DNA of 64,000 bases from Bacillus sp. FJAT-29814 (GCF_001510715.1 NZ_LMTJ01000005.1:202360-266359); one strand, 5' to 3'. Shown: positions 1-9,162, numbered from the stretch's first letter. The notes: a model not told the origin generated them from the sequence alone. Program-made: numbers and translations.

Positions 1-2
1 AT

Positions 3-443
3 GTCCTAGAGACAGTAGTAATCTATTTACCATTGCTTTTTCATGCAATCTATGGGCTGTATATCGCATTTACAGCAAAAAACAATGTTAGCAGATTTGG
101 ACATTTCAGAAACTGGATGTTCCTAGTGCAACGTATTACAGGCGTTATTACTCTTATATTTATTACTTGGCATGTTTGGGAAACTCGTGTAGCTGCGGCA
201 TTTGGGGCAGAAGTCAACTTCCAAATGATGCAGGATATTTTATCTTCGCCATTAATGTTTGCATTTTATGTAGTCGGAATACTTTCGGCCATTTTCCATT
301 TTGCAAACGGCCTATGGTCATTCCTGGTTAGCTGGGGCATTACGCAATCTCCACGTTCACAAGCCATTTCTACATATGTTACAATGGCAGTTTTTGTTCT
401 TCTTTCGATTGTAGGAATACAGACTTTATTGGCATTTGTTTAA
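3..443 (+). CDS. sdhC: Succinate dehydrogenase cytochrome b558 subunit SdhC (5' truncated)
   Basis: Membrane anchor of succinate:menaquinone reductase; it binds haem b and passes electrons from SdhB to menaquinone. The reading frame is open from base 3 with no start, so the gene begins before the window; the internal Met at base 33 is not the start. The visible 146 or so residues hold hydrophobic helices with candidate haem-ligand histidines in the contexts LFHAIYG, TWHVWE and IFHFANGLW, as in the Bacillus SdhC family. It is followed 44 nt later by sdhA, giving the usual sdhCAB order. Identification is firm from context and motifs; promoter and N-terminus are outside the window. Confidence 0.93.
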   Translation, partial: VLETVVIYLPLLFHAIYGLYIAFTAKNNVSRFGHFRNWMFLVQRITGVITLIFITWHVWETRVAAAFGAEVNFQMMQDILSSPLMFAFYVVGILSAIFHFANGLWSFLVSWGITQSPRSQAISTYVTMAVFVLLSIVGIQTLLAFV

Positions 444-487
444 AAAATTGGCCAATCTAGGATTTTGGATTAAAGGAGTGAGTCAGA

Positions 488-2239
488 ATGAGTAAGGGTA
501 AGGTGATCATCGTTGGCGGCGGATTGGCCGGCTTGATGGCAACAATTAAAGTTGCGGAACACGGAACACCTGTAGAATTGTTTTCACTAGTTCCTGTTAA
601 GCGCTCTCACTCTGTTTGTGCCCAGGGCGGTATTAATGGAGCAGTAAATACAAAAGGTGAAGGGGATTCCCCGTTGATCCACTTTGATGATACGATTTAT
701 GGCGGAGACTTCTTGGCGAACCAGCCTCCTGTTAAAGCAATGTGTGAGGCGGCGCCGGGCATTATTAATCTATTTGACCGGATGGGTGTTATGTTTAACC
801 GTACACCGGAAGGACTACTAGACTTCCGTCGTTTCGGAGGCACTCAGCACCACCGTACAGCGTTTGCCGGCGCTACAACAGGTCAGCAATTGCTATACGC
901 ATTAGATGAGCAAGTGCGCCGTCATGAGGTAGAAGGACTTGTTACTAAATATGAGGGCTGGGAGTTCCTCGGCGCTATTGTAGATGATGAAGGCGTCTGC
1001 CGCGGAGTTGTTGCTCAAGACTTGAAAACAATGGAAATCAAATCGTTTGCTGCTGATGCAGTCATCATGGCAACCGGCGGACCTGGGATTATTTTCGGAA
1101 AATCGACTAACTCGGTTATTAACACTGGTTCTGCAGCTTCCATCGTCTATCAGCAGGGTGCCTATTATGCAAACGGTGAAATGATTCAAATTCACCCAAC
1201 CGCTATTCCCGGGGATGACAAACTGCGTTTGATGAGTGAATCGGCACGTGGTGAAGGCGGCCGTGTATGGACCTATAAAGACGGTAAGCCATGGTACTTC
1301 CTTGAAGAAAAATATCCGGCATACGGAAACCTTGTACCACGGGATATTGCAACACGTGAAATTTTCGATGTCTGCGTTAACCAAAAACTTGGCGTAAATG
1401 GCGAAAATATGGTATTCCTTGATCTATCCCACAAGGACCCACATGAATTGGATGTAAAGCTTGGCGGAATCATCGAGATTTACGAAAAATTCGTTGGCGA
1501 TGACCCGCGTAAAGTTCCAATGAAGATTTTCCCTGCTGTTCACTATTCAATGGGCGGACTATGGGTTGACTATGACCAAATGACCAACATTCCTGGGCTA
1601 TTTGCTGCTGGGGAATGTGATTACTCTCAGCACGGCGCAAACCGTCTAGGAGCCAACTCACTTCTTTCTGCCGTATACGGCGGAATGGTGGCAGGACCTA
1701 ATGCAGTTAATTACATTAACGGTCTTGAAAAAAGTTCCGATGCAGTTGCTTCTACTGTTTTTGACCGCCATGTTAAAGAACAGGAAGAAAAGTGGAACAA
1801 CATTATGTCTTTAAATGGTACTGAAAACGCCTATGTCCTCCATAAAGAGTTGGGCGAATGGATGACAGATAACGTTACTGTTGTTCGTTACAATGACAAG
1901 CTTTTAAAAACAGATGAGAAAATTCAAGAGCTTATGGAGCGCTATCAAAATATTAACATCAATGACACATCCAAATGGAGCAACCAAGGAGCTGCGTTTA
2001 CAAGACAGCTGCAAAATATGCTACAATTGGCACGGGTCATTACGCTTGGTGCATACAACCGTAATGAAAGCCGCGGTGCTCATTATAAACCTGAATTCCC
2101 TGAACGTAATGATGAGGAATTCATGAAGACAACAATGGCTAAATTTGTTGATGCTAAATCTGCTCCGGCCTTCCATTATGAAGATATCGATGTTTCCTTG
2201 ATCAAACCGCGGAAGCGCGATTATACTACAAAACACTAA
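488..2239 (+). CDS. sdhA: Succinate dehydrogenase flavoprotein subunit
   Basis: Catalytic subunit that oxidises succinate to fumarate in the TCA cycle and reduces covalently bound FAD, on the cytoplasmic face of the membrane. At 583 residues it has the normal Bacillus length. The N-terminal dinucleotide-binding motif GGGLAG is at residues 10-15, the histidine that would carry FAD is His41 in RSHSVCAQGG, and the substrate-site HGANRLGANSLL segment is present. The ATG is preceded by aaaggagtg at a normal distance. It lies between sdhC and sdhB in one operon. No anomaly seen. Confidence 0.98.
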   Translation: MSKGKVIIVGGGLAGLMATIKVAEHGTPVELFSLVPVKRSHSVCAQGGINGAVNTKGEGDSPLIHFDDTIYGGDFLANQPPVKAMCEAAPGIINLFDRMGVMFNRTPEGLLDFRRFGGTQHHRTAFAGATTGQQLLYALDEQVRRHEVEGLVTKYEGWEFLGAIVDDEGVCRGVVAQDLKTMEIKSFAADAVIMATGGPGIIFGKSTNSVINTGSAASIVYQQGAYYANGEMIQIHPTAIPGDDKLRLMSESARGEGGRVWTYKDGKPWYFLEEKYPAYGNLVPRDIATREIFDVCVNQKLGVNGENMVFLDLSHKDPHELDVKLGGIIEIYEKFVGDDPRKVPMKIFPAVHYSMGGLWVDYDQMTNIPGLFAAGECDYSQHGANRLGANSLLSAVYGGMVAGPNAVNYINGLEKSSDAVASTVFDRHVKEQEEKWNNIMSLNGTENAYVLHKELGEWMTDNVTVVRYNDKLLKTDEKIQELMERYQNININDTSKWSNQGAAFTRQLQNMLQLARVITLGAYNRNESRGAHYKPEFPERNDEEFMKTTMAKFVDAKSAPAFHYEDIDVSLIKPRKRDYTTKH

Positions 2240-2261
2240 AGGGAAAGGGGAGTAGACAATT

Positions 2262-3020
2262 ATGGCTGAAAAAACAGTGAAATTTATTATACAACGTCAG
2301 GATAACGAGAATTCTGCCCCTTATGAGGAGGAATTTGAAGTTCCATATCGCCCGGGTATGAACGTTATTTCGGCATTAATGACAGTCCAGAGAAACCCTG
2401 TCAATGCAAAAGGACAAGCTACAAGCCCAGTTACTTGGGATATGAACTGTCTAGAAGAGGTTTGCGGTGCGTGTTCGATGGTGATTAATGGCAAGCCGCG
2501 CCAATCTTGTTCGGCACTTGTCGATCAATTAGAGCAGCCAATCCGTTTGGCACCAATGCGAACATTCCCAGTAGTCCGTGACCTGCAGGTAGACCGCAGC
2601 AGAATGTTTGATGCGTTGAAGCGGGTTAAAGCATGGATCCCAATTGATGGAACCTACGACTTGGGGCCTGGGCCGCGTATGCCTGAGAAAAAACGCCAAT
2701 GGGCATATGAGCTTTCCAAATGTATGACTTGCGGCGTCTGCCTTGAGGCGTGTCCGAACGTCAACAGCAAATCCAACTTTATCGGACCACAGCCATTATC
2801 GCAGGTTCGTTTGTTTAATGCCCATCCAACTGGTGCGATGAATAAAGCAGAGCGCCTTGAAACGATTATGGGTGAAGGCGGCCTTGCAAACTGCGGTAAC
2901 TCGCAAAACTGCGTTCAATCCTGCCCGAAAGGTATTCCGTTAACTACCTCCATCGCAGCCTTGAACCGTGAAACGACCATTCAAGCATTTAGAAACTTCT
3001 TCGGAAGCGACCAGGATTAA
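2262..3020 (+). CDS. sdhB: Succinate dehydrogenase iron-sulfur subunit
   Basis: Electron-transfer subunit linking SdhA flavin to the SdhC haems. The 252 residues show an N-terminal ferredoxin-like part with the [2Fe-2S] cysteines (CLEEVCGACSM and a following QSC) and a C-terminal part with CMTCGVCLEACP and CGNSQNCVQSCPKG for the two further clusters. It starts at ATG after ggaaagggg, 22 nt downstream of sdhA. A hairpin follows the stop, so this is the operon end. Unlike B. subtilis, the next gene is a sortase rather than ysmA. Confidence 0.98.
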   Translation: MAEKTVKFIIQRQDNENSAPYEEEFEVPYRPGMNVISALMTVQRNPVNAKGQATSPVTWDMNCLEEVCGACSMVINGKPRQSCSALVDQLEQPIRLAPMRTFPVVRDLQVDRSRMFDALKRVKAWIPIDGTYDLGPGPRMPEKKRQWAYELSKCMTCGVCLEACPNVNSKSNFIGPQPLSQVRLFNAHPTGAMNKAERLETIMGEGGLANCGNSQNCVQSCPKGIPLTTSIAALNRETTIQAFRNFFGSDQD

Positions 3021-3031
3021 TCCAACATAAA

Positions 3032-3067
3032 GACCTTCTTTTCTATACTTGGAAAGGAAGGTTTTTG
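3032..3067 (+). terminator. Rho-independent terminator of sdhCAB
   Basis: An 11-bp stem (accttcttttc paired with gaaaggaaggt, one G-T wobble) is followed by a T-rich tail, starting 12 nt after the sdhB stop. Confidence 0.8.
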
Positions 3068-3096
3068 TTTTTTCAATAGGCGGTCCGTCTTTTGTT

Positions 3097-3105
3097 TGTT
3101 ATACT
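3097..3105 (+). promoter_or_regulatory. Candidate extended -10 promoter of the sortase gene
   Basis: TGtTATACT matches an extended sigma-A -10 element about 40 nt before the sortase start. No good -35 hexamer is visible 17 nt upstream, which is tolerated for extended -10 promoters. It lies just after the sdhB terminator, where a new promoter is needed. Confidence 0.4.
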
Positions 3106-3145
3106 AGTACTAACAATGTCCTTATGCAAAAGGTAGGTACGAAAG

Positions 3146-3727
3146 TTGAAATCAAAATTTCCGCTTTTCATTATTTTAATAGGTTTGATTGTTTTAGGAA
3201 TTGGGGTTTGGCAAATCATTGATACCAAAATGCAAACGAATGCTTCCCTTGAGACAGCCAAGAAACTCGTAAAAGCGAATGCCTCTAGTCCCGAGAAAGC
3301 CCAAACCTTTTCAGAAACACCGCCGGACTTTGGTGACGCTGTCGGCATCCTGGATATTCCAAAAATTAAGGCAGAACTTGCCATTATTGAAGGGACGGAT
3401 CCGGATGATCTGGAAAAAGGCGTCGGCCATTACAAGGGGTCCTTTTTTCCTGGTGATCATGGTCAAATCGTTTTATCTGGGCATCGGGACACAGTATTCA
3501 GGCGATTGGGAGAACTTAAAATAGGCGATTCATTAAATATGCAAATGCCATATGGGAATTACACATACGAAATTACCCACACTAAAATCGTCAAAGCAGA
3601 AGATACCAGCATTATCACGCTTCAAAACCAAGAGGAAGAGTTAATCTTAACCACCTGTTATCCGTTTCGATATGTTGGAAATGCGCCTGACCGGTATATT
3701 ATTTATGCGAAATTGAAAAGCTCCTAA
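3146..3727 (+). CDS. Class D sortase
   Basis: Membrane-anchored transpeptidase of the sortase family, 193 residues. Residues 5-24 form one N-terminal membrane segment, typical of class D sortases. The catalytic triad is visible: His113 in SGHRD, Cys171 in TTCYPF and Arg183 in APDRY. The TTG start at 3146 is supported by an upstream aaaggtagg and by the membrane segment following at once. No LPXTG-type substrate gene lies in the window, so the substrate is unknown; class D enzymes in bacilli are associated with sporulation or stationary-phase surface proteins. It occupies the place of ysmA in B. subtilis between sdhB and gerE. Confidence 0.88.
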   Translation: MKSKFPLFIILIGLIVLGIGVWQIIDTKMQTNASLETAKKLVKANASSPEKAQTFSETPPDFGDAVGILDIPKIKAELAIIEGTDPDDLEKGVGHYKGSFFPGDHGQIVLSGHRDTVFRRLGELKIGDSLNMQMPYGNYTYEITHTKIVKAEDTSIITLQNQEEELILTTCYPFRYVGNAPDRYIIYAKLKSS

Positions 3728-3802
3728 ACTGATGGGGCTTTTTCATTTTTTTAACGTGTTTTTATCCTTTTTAAAAAATCATCTTCCACAAGTAATTATA
3801 GT

Positions 3803-3831
3803 CACTACCTATGCATACTTCACATATGATA
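3803..3831 (+). promoter_or_regulatory. Candidate sigma-K promoter of gerE
   Basis: CATATGATA at 3823-3831 matches the sigma-K -10 pattern CATAnnnTA, and an AC-containing -35 (cact, 3803-3806) lies 16 nt upstream. gerE is a known sigma-K gene in B. subtilis, so the match fits expectation. Match quality is moderate at the short -35 element. Confidence 0.5.
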
Positions 3832-3894
3832 TGGTGACTAAATATATACCCACCCCCGGTGCATAACTGGCGAAGGCAAGGAGGGTCACAATAC

Positions 3895-4119
3895 TTGAAG
3901 GAGAATGAATATACTCACAAGCCGTTACTCACCAAACGAGAAAGAGAAGTATTCGAACTGTTGGTACAAGACAAGACTACAAAAGAGATCGCTAGCGAAT
4001 TATTCATAAGCGAGAAAACGGTTCGAAATCATATTTCTAATGCTATGCAGAAGCTTGGCGTTAAGGGGCGTTCACAAGCAGTTGTAGAGCTCCTTCGAAT
4101 GGGAGAGCTAGAACTTTAA
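3895..4119 (+). CDS. gerE: Spore coat transcription regulator GerE
   Basis: LuxR-type helix-turn-helix DNA-binding protein that acts late in the mother cell, switching coat genes on and off and repressing sigK. The 74-residue product is essentially a lone HTH domain ([12 protein letters not shown] followed by [19 protein letters not shown]). The TTG at 3895 is chosen over the in-frame GTG at 3859 because aaggaggg at 3878-3885 is 9 nt upstream and the length then equals B. subtilis GerE. From residue 8 onward it looks almost identical to the B. subtilis protein. A hairpin follows. Confidence 0.96.
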   Translation: MKENEYTHKPLLTKREREVFELLVQDKTTKEIASELFISEKTVRNHISNAMQKLGVKGRSQAVVELLRMGELEL

Positions 4120-4124
4120 TCATG

Positions 4125-4152
4125 ACCGGCATCCATTTTGGACGCCGGTTCA
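4125..4152 (+). terminator. Possible terminator of gerE
   Basis: Inverted repeat accggcatcc / ggacgccggt with one A-C mismatch begins 6 nt after gerE. The tail is only moderately T-rich, so termination strength is uncertain. Confidence 0.5.
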
Positions 4153-4234
4153 TACTTTACTTATGTAACACAACCTTATTTTTCTAAGGATCTGTTATAA
4201 CTGAATGTTGATTTCACTACGTATGAAAAATAAA

Positions 4235-4411
4235 CGGAAAATTCCGTCTAAATTGGGAAATACCCATATTTCCTAATAAATAAGGGTAGTTTTCCGTCTA
4301 AATTAACCAAATCATTGGATTTTGTCTTATTTTGAGCAGTTAATCGGAATTCTCCGTTTATTTCCGCTTCTTAAGCTTTCCCTATATACATTAGTCGGAA
4401 TTCTCCGCCTA
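4235..4411 (+). repeat. Repeat array A: CGGAA-N-TCCG motifs
   Basis: Four related motifs occur at 4235-4250, about 4289-4300 (left half missing), 4345-4360 and 4396-4411. The core is CGGAAttcTCCG or CGGAAaatTCCG, itself an imperfect palindrome, followed by a pyrimidine pair and TA. Copies are about 50 nt apart, so this array is looser than the other four in the window, but it has the same character: intergenic, short conserved core, variable remainder. Confidence 0.6.
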
Positions 4412-4455
4412 TGAATTATCATACCTACACAAAAATCAACAATAATTAATAACAG

Positions 4456-4481
4456 ACCCTTTTCTAAAAGAGGGTTTTTTT
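4456..4481 (+). terminator. Hairpin with T-run before the marR-type gene
   Basis: A CCCTTTT / AAAGAGGG stem (one wobble) is followed by seven Ts. It may end transcription coming from gerE or from an unseen transcript in the repeat region. Confidence 0.55.
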
Positions 4482-4617
4482 AATGCAATAGTTTCAGCTT
4501 GAAATTTTAGCGGAAAAAGTAGAAAATAAGGACAAGCATCCAAGTGATCCACCATAGATATTTATTTATATAGATAATCAAAGGCTGAGGAGACGCATAT
4601 TTTAGGAGTGTATGAAC

Positions 4618-5067
4618 ATGAAACTCGAAAATACCCAAAAGCTAAACGGGGATATTGTTGCCAATATTGAGAAGGACTTACGCTATATTTCCGGAATAAT
4701 AAAACAAAAAGGCAGAGAAATGCTTGCCAATTATAAGATTACCCCGCCCCAATTTGTCGCGCTGCAATGGCTGTTCGAAGATGGGGATATGACGATCGGC
4801 GAGCTGTCTACCAAAATGTACCTGGCATGCAGCACCACCACTGACTTGGTTGACCGGATGGAAAAAAACCTTTTGGTCGAGCGCGTGAAAGACCCAAATG
4901 ACCGCCGCGTTGTGCGGATTCATTTGCTTGAGGAAGGCAATAGAATTATTGACGAAGTGATAAAAAAACGTCAGGCCTATCTTGAAGAAGTGTTAAAAGA
5001 TTTCTCGGGGGAAGAAGTTCTTCTTCTGCAAAACAACCTAATGAAACTGCATCAAGAAATGCGCTAA
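4618..5067 (+). CDS. ysmB: MarR-family transcription regulator (YsmB-like)
   Basis: A 149-residue winged-helix repressor-type protein. The winged-helix core runs from PPQFVALQWL through MTIGELSTKMYLACSTTTDLVDRMEKNLLV to the DPNDRRV wing, followed by a C-terminal dimerisation helix. The ATG at 4618 is preferred over 4612, because aggag at 4604-4608 is 9 nt from the former but only 3 nt from the latter. It sits between gerE and the racemase as ysmB does in B. subtilis, and is probably cotranscribed with murI 67 nt downstream. Ligand and targets are unknown. Confidence 0.85.
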   Translation: MKLENTQKLNGDIVANIEKDLRYISGIIKQKGREMLANYKITPPQFVALQWLFEDGDMTIGELSTKMYLACSTTTDLVDRMEKNLLVERVKDPNDRRVVRIHLLEEGNRIIDEVIKKRQAYLEEVLKDFSGEEVLLLQNNLMKLHQEMR

Positions 5068-5134
5068 GTGGAACCTGCCGATTTGGCAGGGGCACGCGAT
5101 TTGGCGCCAATAGAGAAAAAGAGGCGAAGGGCTT

Positions 5135-5929
5135 TTGAAACAAGCAATTGGAGTGATTGATTCCGGTGTTGGCGGATTGACAGTTGCCAAAGAAGTGATG
5201 AGGCAGCTGCCAAACGAGAAAATTATCTACCTTGGAGATACCGCCCGCTGTCCATATGGTCCCAGAACAACCGCTGAAGTTAGAAGATTTACTTGGGAAT
5301 TGACAAATTTTTTATTGAGAAAAAATATCAAGATGCTTGTTATTGCCTGTAATACGGCAACTGCAGCCGCTCTTGATGACATTCGCAAGGAATTGAATAT
5401 TCCTGTTCTTGGCGTTATTAACCCGGGGGCACGCGCCGCCATCAAGCAGACGAAAAACTACCGTGTCGGGGTGATTGGAACGATAGGGACCGTAAAGAGC
5501 GGCGCCTATGAGAAGGCGTTGAAATCATTGCACAGCAGGCTTTACGTGACAAGTCAACCGTGTCCCAAATTTGTCCCTCTCGTAGAAAGCGGCGAATACG
5601 ATGGGCCCATTGCTGAAAGGATCGTTCAGGAAGCCCTGACACCGCTGTTAAATCAAAATTTGGATACCCTTATCCTTGGCTGCACTCATTATCCATTACT
5701 CGAACCGCTCGTCAAAAATGTCATGGGCGAGAAGGTAAGTGTCATCAGCTCTGGTGACGAAACCGCGAGGGAAATCAGCGCCATCTTACAGTTTAACGGC
5801 CAGCTGGATGAGAGTGGGGAAGAACCGCAGCATGAGTTTTATACAACCGGCTCGAGGTGGATTTTTTCAAAAATCGCTTCACAGTGGCTTGGCCAGCCAA
5901 TTGAAAATGTAAAAAAAATAAAGATTTAA
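5135..5929 (+). CDS. racE: Glutamate racemase
   Basis: Cofactor-independent interconversion of L- and D-glutamate, supplying D-Glu for peptidoglycan. The 264-residue protein starts [10 protein letters not shown] and has the two catalytic cysteines, Cys72 in ACNTAT and Cys183 in LGCTHYP, plus [10 protein letters not shown] near residue 33. The TTG start is preceded by gaggcgaaggg. It corresponds to racE/murI in the same B. subtilis neighbourhood (ysmB-racE-gerM). A terminator follows the stop. Confidence 0.96.
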   Translation: MKQAIGVIDSGVGGLTVAKEVMRQLPNEKIIYLGDTARCPYGPRTTAEVRRFTWELTNFLLRKNIKMLVIACNTATAAALDDIRKELNIPVLGVINPGARAAIKQTKNYRVGVIGTIGTVKSGAYEKALKSLHSRLYVTSQPCPKFVPLVESGEYDGPIAERIVQEALTPLLNQNLDTLILGCTHYPLLEPLVKNVMGEKVSVISSGDETAREISAILQFNGQLDESGEEPQHEFYTTGSRWIFSKIASQWLGQPIENVKKIKI

Positions 5930-5931
5930 GC

Positions 5932-5958
5932 GGAGCCAATCCAGGCTCTATTTTTTTT
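5932..5958 (+). terminator. Terminator of racE
   Basis: A short GAGCC / GGCTC stem is followed by a run of eight Ts directly after the stop codon. Confidence 0.75.
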
Positions 5959-6039
5959 ACAGTTTTCTCCCTTTAGACGGTCTATTTTTTTATAAGGCTC
6001 GTATACATAATAGTACAAACTGTCTTAGGGGGGAAAAAT

Positions 6040-7089
6040 ATGTTTAAAAATAAAGCAAAAATCTTGGGAATCACAGTGCTGTCTTCCGCCGTTCTCTTAT
6101 CGGGGTGCGGTTTATTTGGCACGGAAACAACGAAAAAAATTGATCCGCCGAAAACTGTAACAGAAGAGAAGAAACCGGCCAGCAAGGAAACGACCGCGAA
6201 AACAAAAGAAAATGCAGGAGATGTGGTGCAAACTGAACTATATCTCATTGACAAGAACGGCTATGTCGTCCCGCAAACCCTGAATTTGCCAAAAACGAAA
6301 TCTGTGGCAAAGCAAGCACTTGAATACTTAGTCGTAAATGGAAAGGTCACCGACATGCTCCCAAATGATTTCCGGGCAGTCATCCCAGAGGATACCGAGC
6401 TATCTGTCGATATTAAGGATGGGGTTGCCACGGTTAATTTTTCAAAGGAATTTAAAGACTATCAGGCTGCGGATGAGCAGAAAATCCTGCAATCTATCAC
6501 CTGGACGCTGACACAGTTTGATAATGTCAAAAATGTCAAACTGAAAATGAACGGCCATGAGCTGACAGAAATGCCAGTAAACGGTACGCCAATCAGCGAT
6601 AACCTCACAAGAGCAACCGGTATAAATATTGATACGGTAGATGTAATGGATATTACAAATACCAAACCAATCACTGTCTACTATATCGGCGGTGAGGAGG
6701 GGTCCTATTACTATGTTCCGGTCACCAAACGGATCAGCAGTAAAGAAAAGGATCCAATCGCAGCTGCTGTCAACGAGCTCGTGAAAGGGCCAAGTGATCA
6801 TTCAAACCTTGTCTCCGAGTTTATGTCGGATGTCAAACTGCTTGAGGCACCGAAGTACGAAAACGGCACCGTCACCTTGAACTTCAACAAGAATATTTAT
6901 GGAAGCTTTGAGGAAAAAGTAATTTCCCAATCTATTTTGGATTCCATTGTCCTTTCGTTGACAGAGCAGAAAGGGATTGAAAAAGTGGCTGTCAAAGTCG
7001 ACGGCAAGGCTGAATTAAAAAATGACCAAGGGAAAAAACTGTCTGCGCCGGTAACTCGTCCAGAAAAAGTCAATACAGGTAGTTTTTAA
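6040..7089 (+). CDS. gerM: Germination/sporulation lipoprotein GerM
   Basis: A 349-residue lipoprotein with two GerMN domains, needed in B. subtilis for normal engulfment-stage sporulation and for germination. The signal peptide ends in the lipobox LLSGC with Cys23 as the lipidated residue. A charged linker follows, then the two related domains at roughly residues 65-185 and 205-330; each has an SVAKQALEYL- or DPIAAAVNELV-like helix followed by TVNFSKE- or TLNFNKN-like strands. ATG 6040 follows ggggggaaaaat-type RBS sequence. A weak sigma-E-like -10 (tATACATA, 6002-6009) lies upstream, as expected for gerM, but the -35 is poor. Confidence 0.92.
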   Translation: MFKNKAKILGITVLSSAVLLSGCGLFGTETTKKIDPPKTVTEEKKPASKETTAKTKENAGDVVQTELYLIDKNGYVVPQTLNLPKTKSVAKQALEYLVVNGKVTDMLPNDFRAVIPEDTELSVDIKDGVATVNFSKEFKDYQAADEQKILQSITWTLTQFDNVKNVKLKMNGHELTEMPVNGTPISDNLTRATGINIDTVDVMDITNTKPITVYYIGGEEGSYYYVPVTKRISSKEKDPIAAAVNELVKGPSDHSNLVSEFMSDVKLLEAPKYENGTVTLNFNKNIYGSFEEKVISQSILDSIVLSLTEQKGIEKVAVKVDGKAELKNDQGKKLSAPVTRPEKVNTGSF

Positions 7090-7122
7090 AAGTGGATTTT
7101 TGTTATACTATATAGTGACAAT

Positions 7123-7156
7123 GAAAGAGGTTGGCTAGAGGGCCGCCTCTTTCTTA
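7123..7156 (+). terminator. Hairpin between gerM and rph
   Basis: A perfect 8-bp stem gaaagagg / cctctttc with a GC-containing loop is followed by ttatt. It may terminate gerM or attenuate readthrough into rph, whose RBS follows 15 nt later. Confidence 0.6.
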
Positions 7157-7182
7157 TTGCTTTTATCGAGGAGGGATATGTG

Positions 7183-7938
7183 ATGCGAGTTGACGGAAGA
7201 GAGCAACTGCAATTACGGCCTATACATATTGAAACAAATTATTTAATGCATCCGGAAGGCTCTTGTCTCATTTCGGTCGGCAATACCAAGGTGATTTGCA
7301 CCGCCAGTATCGAAGAGCGAGTGCCACCATTTATGCGGGGCGAGGGCAAGGGCTGGATTACCGCCGAATATTCGATGTTGCCGCGGGCGACGGAAACAAG
7401 GAACATCAGGGAATCGTCAAAAGGCAAAGTGACAGGAAGAACAATGGAGATTCAACGTTTAATTGGCCGGGCGCTTCGTGCGGTTGTCGACCTTGGGGCA
7501 CTTGGCGAACGAACGGTATGGATTGACTGTGACGTCATTCAAGCGGATGGCGGGACAAGGACTGCCTCGATCACTGGTGCGTTTGTTGCGATGACTATGG
7601 CGTTAAATGGCTTGTCGGAGAAAAAGTCTTTAGCGAGATTCCCGATTACGGATTACCTGGCAGCCACAAGTGTGGGCATATTATCAGGCGGTCGGACAGT
7701 TCTTGACCTGAATTATGCGGAGGATTCCAAGGCTGAGGTTGACATGAATGTGGTCATGACCGGCGGCGGTGAGTTTGTCGAGCTGCAAGGCACCGGGGAG
7801 GAAGCGACGTTTTCCTATGACCAGCTCCAAGGGTTATTGCACGCGGCCCAGGAAGGGTTAATGGAGCTGTTTGAGGTGCAAAAAGCTGCGCTTGGCGAGG
7901 AGATTACCAAGAAAATTGATGTCAGACGAAAGAAATAA
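7183..7938 (+). CDS. rph: Ribonuclease PH
   Basis: Phosphorolytic 3'-exoribonuclease that trims the 3' ends of tRNA precursors. The 251-residue sequence carries family signatures including [26 protein letters not shown], the phosphate-site [15 protein letters not shown] and [17 protein letters not shown] 7183 is preferred over GTG 7180 on spacing from gaggaggg (7168-7175) and homology. It starts the rph-rdgB-ysnB run found in B. subtilis. Confidence 0.97.
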   Translation: MRVDGREQLQLRPIHIETNYLMHPEGSCLISVGNTKVICTASIEERVPPFMRGEGKGWITAEYSMLPRATETRNIRESSKGKVTGRTMEIQRLIGRALRAVVDLGALGERTVWIDCDVIQADGGTRTASITGAFVAMTMALNGLSEKKSLARFPITDYLAATSVGILSGGRTVLDLNYAEDSKAEVDMNVVMTGGGEFVELQGTGEEATFSYDQLQGLLHAAQEGLMELFEVQKAALGEEITKKIDVRRKK

Positions 7939-7957
7939 AGTTAGGGAGATTACTGTT

Positions 7958-8569
7958 ATGAAGGAAGTTATTATTGCGACGAAAAATCCCGGTAAAGCCA
8001 AGGAATTTGAGCATATTTTTGCATCCAGGGGGATTGCCGTCAAAACATTATTGGATTTTCCGGAAATTCCTGATGTTGAAGAAACCGGGACGACATTTGA
8101 GGAAAATGCTACCTTGAAAGCGGAGGCTGTGTCAGCAGCGTTAAATAAAATGGTCATTGGCGATGATTCCGGATTGATGGTTGATGCCCTCGAAGGCAGA
8201 CCAGGTATTTATTCGGCACGTTATGCCGGGGAACCGAAAAATGATTCCAACAATACGAAAAAAGTCTTAGCGGAGCTTGAGGGTGTGCCAGAGGAAAACC
8301 GGACAGCCCGATTTTACTGTGCATTGGCTGTGGCCGTGCCGGGACAGGAAACATTTACGGTGTCAGGCACCTGTGAAGGACGAATCTTGGAGGAGCCTAG
8401 GGGCACTAACGGGTTTGGCTACGACCCGGTCTTTTACGTACCGGAAAAGGGTGTGGCAATGGCCGAGCTGTCTTCTGATGAAAAAAACAAAATTAGCCAT
8501 CGAGCCAATGCCTTAAAGAAGCTTGATGAAGTGCTTGATTCCATTTTGGAAAGAGCGAGTCAGTCATGA
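7958..8569 (+). CDS. ysnA: dITP/XTP pyrophosphatase (RdgB/HAM1 family)
   Basis: House-cleaning nucleotide pyrophosphatase that hydrolyses dITP, ITP and XTP to monophosphates. The 203-residue protein begins [14 protein letters not shown] and has the [24 protein letters not shown] block, FYCALAV and a [11 protein letters not shown] metal/nucleotide site. ATG 7958 is chosen over the upstream in-frame start at 7871 because agggag is 9 nt away, the extra 29 residues overlap rph and homology starts at MKEV. It overlaps ysnB by 4 nt. Confidence 0.96.
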   Translation: MKEVIIATKNPGKAKEFEHIFASRGIAVKTLLDFPEIPDVEETGTTFEENATLKAEAVSAALNKMVIGDDSGLMVDALEGRPGIYSARYAGEPKNDSNNTKKVLAELEGVPEENRTARFYCALAVAVPGQETFTVSGTCEGRILEEPRGTNGFGYDPVFYVPEKGVAMAELSSDEKNKISHRANALKKLDEVLDSILERASQS

Positions 8570-9081
8570 GTAAGGTTTTGGTGGTCAGTGACAGCCACGG
8601 GCTCACAAAGGAACTCGAAGTGATCAGGGACAGGCATCAGCAGGAAGTGGATTTAATGATTCACTGCGGCGACTCACAATTGACTCCCGATCATCTAGCA
8701 TTAACCGGGTATTTTACGGTAGCGGGAAACTGTGACTGGGGCGGATTTCCCAATGAACTGGTTACGGATGTTGCCAGTCGAAAATTTTTCATTACCCACG
8801 GTCATCTGTATTCGGTAAAGACGTCTTTAATGGGCTTAAAATACAAGGCGGAAGAGACTGGTGCCGATATTGTCTGCTTTGGACATTCCCATGTACTTGG
8901 GGCAGAGGTGGTTGACGGCCGGTTATATATTAATCCCGGAAGCATTCGCATGCCGCGGGAACGCCTTGAAAAAACATATGTGCTTTTAGATTTGCAAGGC
9001 GGTCGCGTGAGAATGTCGGTATACGAATTAAACGGCCGGGAAATTGCAGGATTGTCACGGGAGTTTGTACTAGAAAAATAA
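8566..9081 (+). CDS. ysnB: YfcE/MJ0936-family metallophosphodiesterase
   Basis: A 171-residue calcineurin-like phosphoesterase. The dinuclear metal motifs appear in order: SDSHG near residue 8, HCGDS near 33, GNCDW near 50, THGHLYS near 80 and GHSHV near 108. Family members hydrolyse phosphodiesters in vitro; the cell substrate is unknown. The start overlaps the rdgB stop (ATGA), indicating translational coupling. A G-rich hairpin (9084-9106) with a weak T tail follows. Confidence 0.92.
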   Translation: MSKVLVVSDSHGLTKELEVIRDRHQQEVDLMIHCGDSQLTPDHLALTGYFTVAGNCDWGGFPNELVTDVASRKFFITHGHLYSVKTSLMGLKYKAEETGADIVCFGHSHVLGAEVVDGRLYINPGSIRMPRERLEKTYVLLDLQGGRVRMSVYELNGREIAGLSREFVLEK

Positions 9082-9133
9082 TAAGGGGGGAATTTCTCCC
9101 CCTGCTTTATTTGCAAAAAAGGATAAATACCTG

Positions 9134-9162
9134 TTGACATTTAATTAGTAGGGTAATATAAT
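9134..9162 (+). promoter_or_regulatory. Sigma-A promoter of tRNA-Arg
   Basis: Consensus TTGACA (9134-9139), 17-nt spacer and TATAAT (9157-9162) end 26 nt before the tRNA. It is the best vegetative promoter in the window. Confidence 0.92.

Larger units (their letters stand above)
4153..4611. other. Long intergenic region between gerE and the marR-type gene
   Basis: No convincing coding frame is seen. The region holds four spaced copies of a CGGAAnnnTCCG-type motif (separate entry) and a second hairpin at 4456-4481. The remaining sequence is AT-rich with no recognisable RNA motif. Confidence 0.6.
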
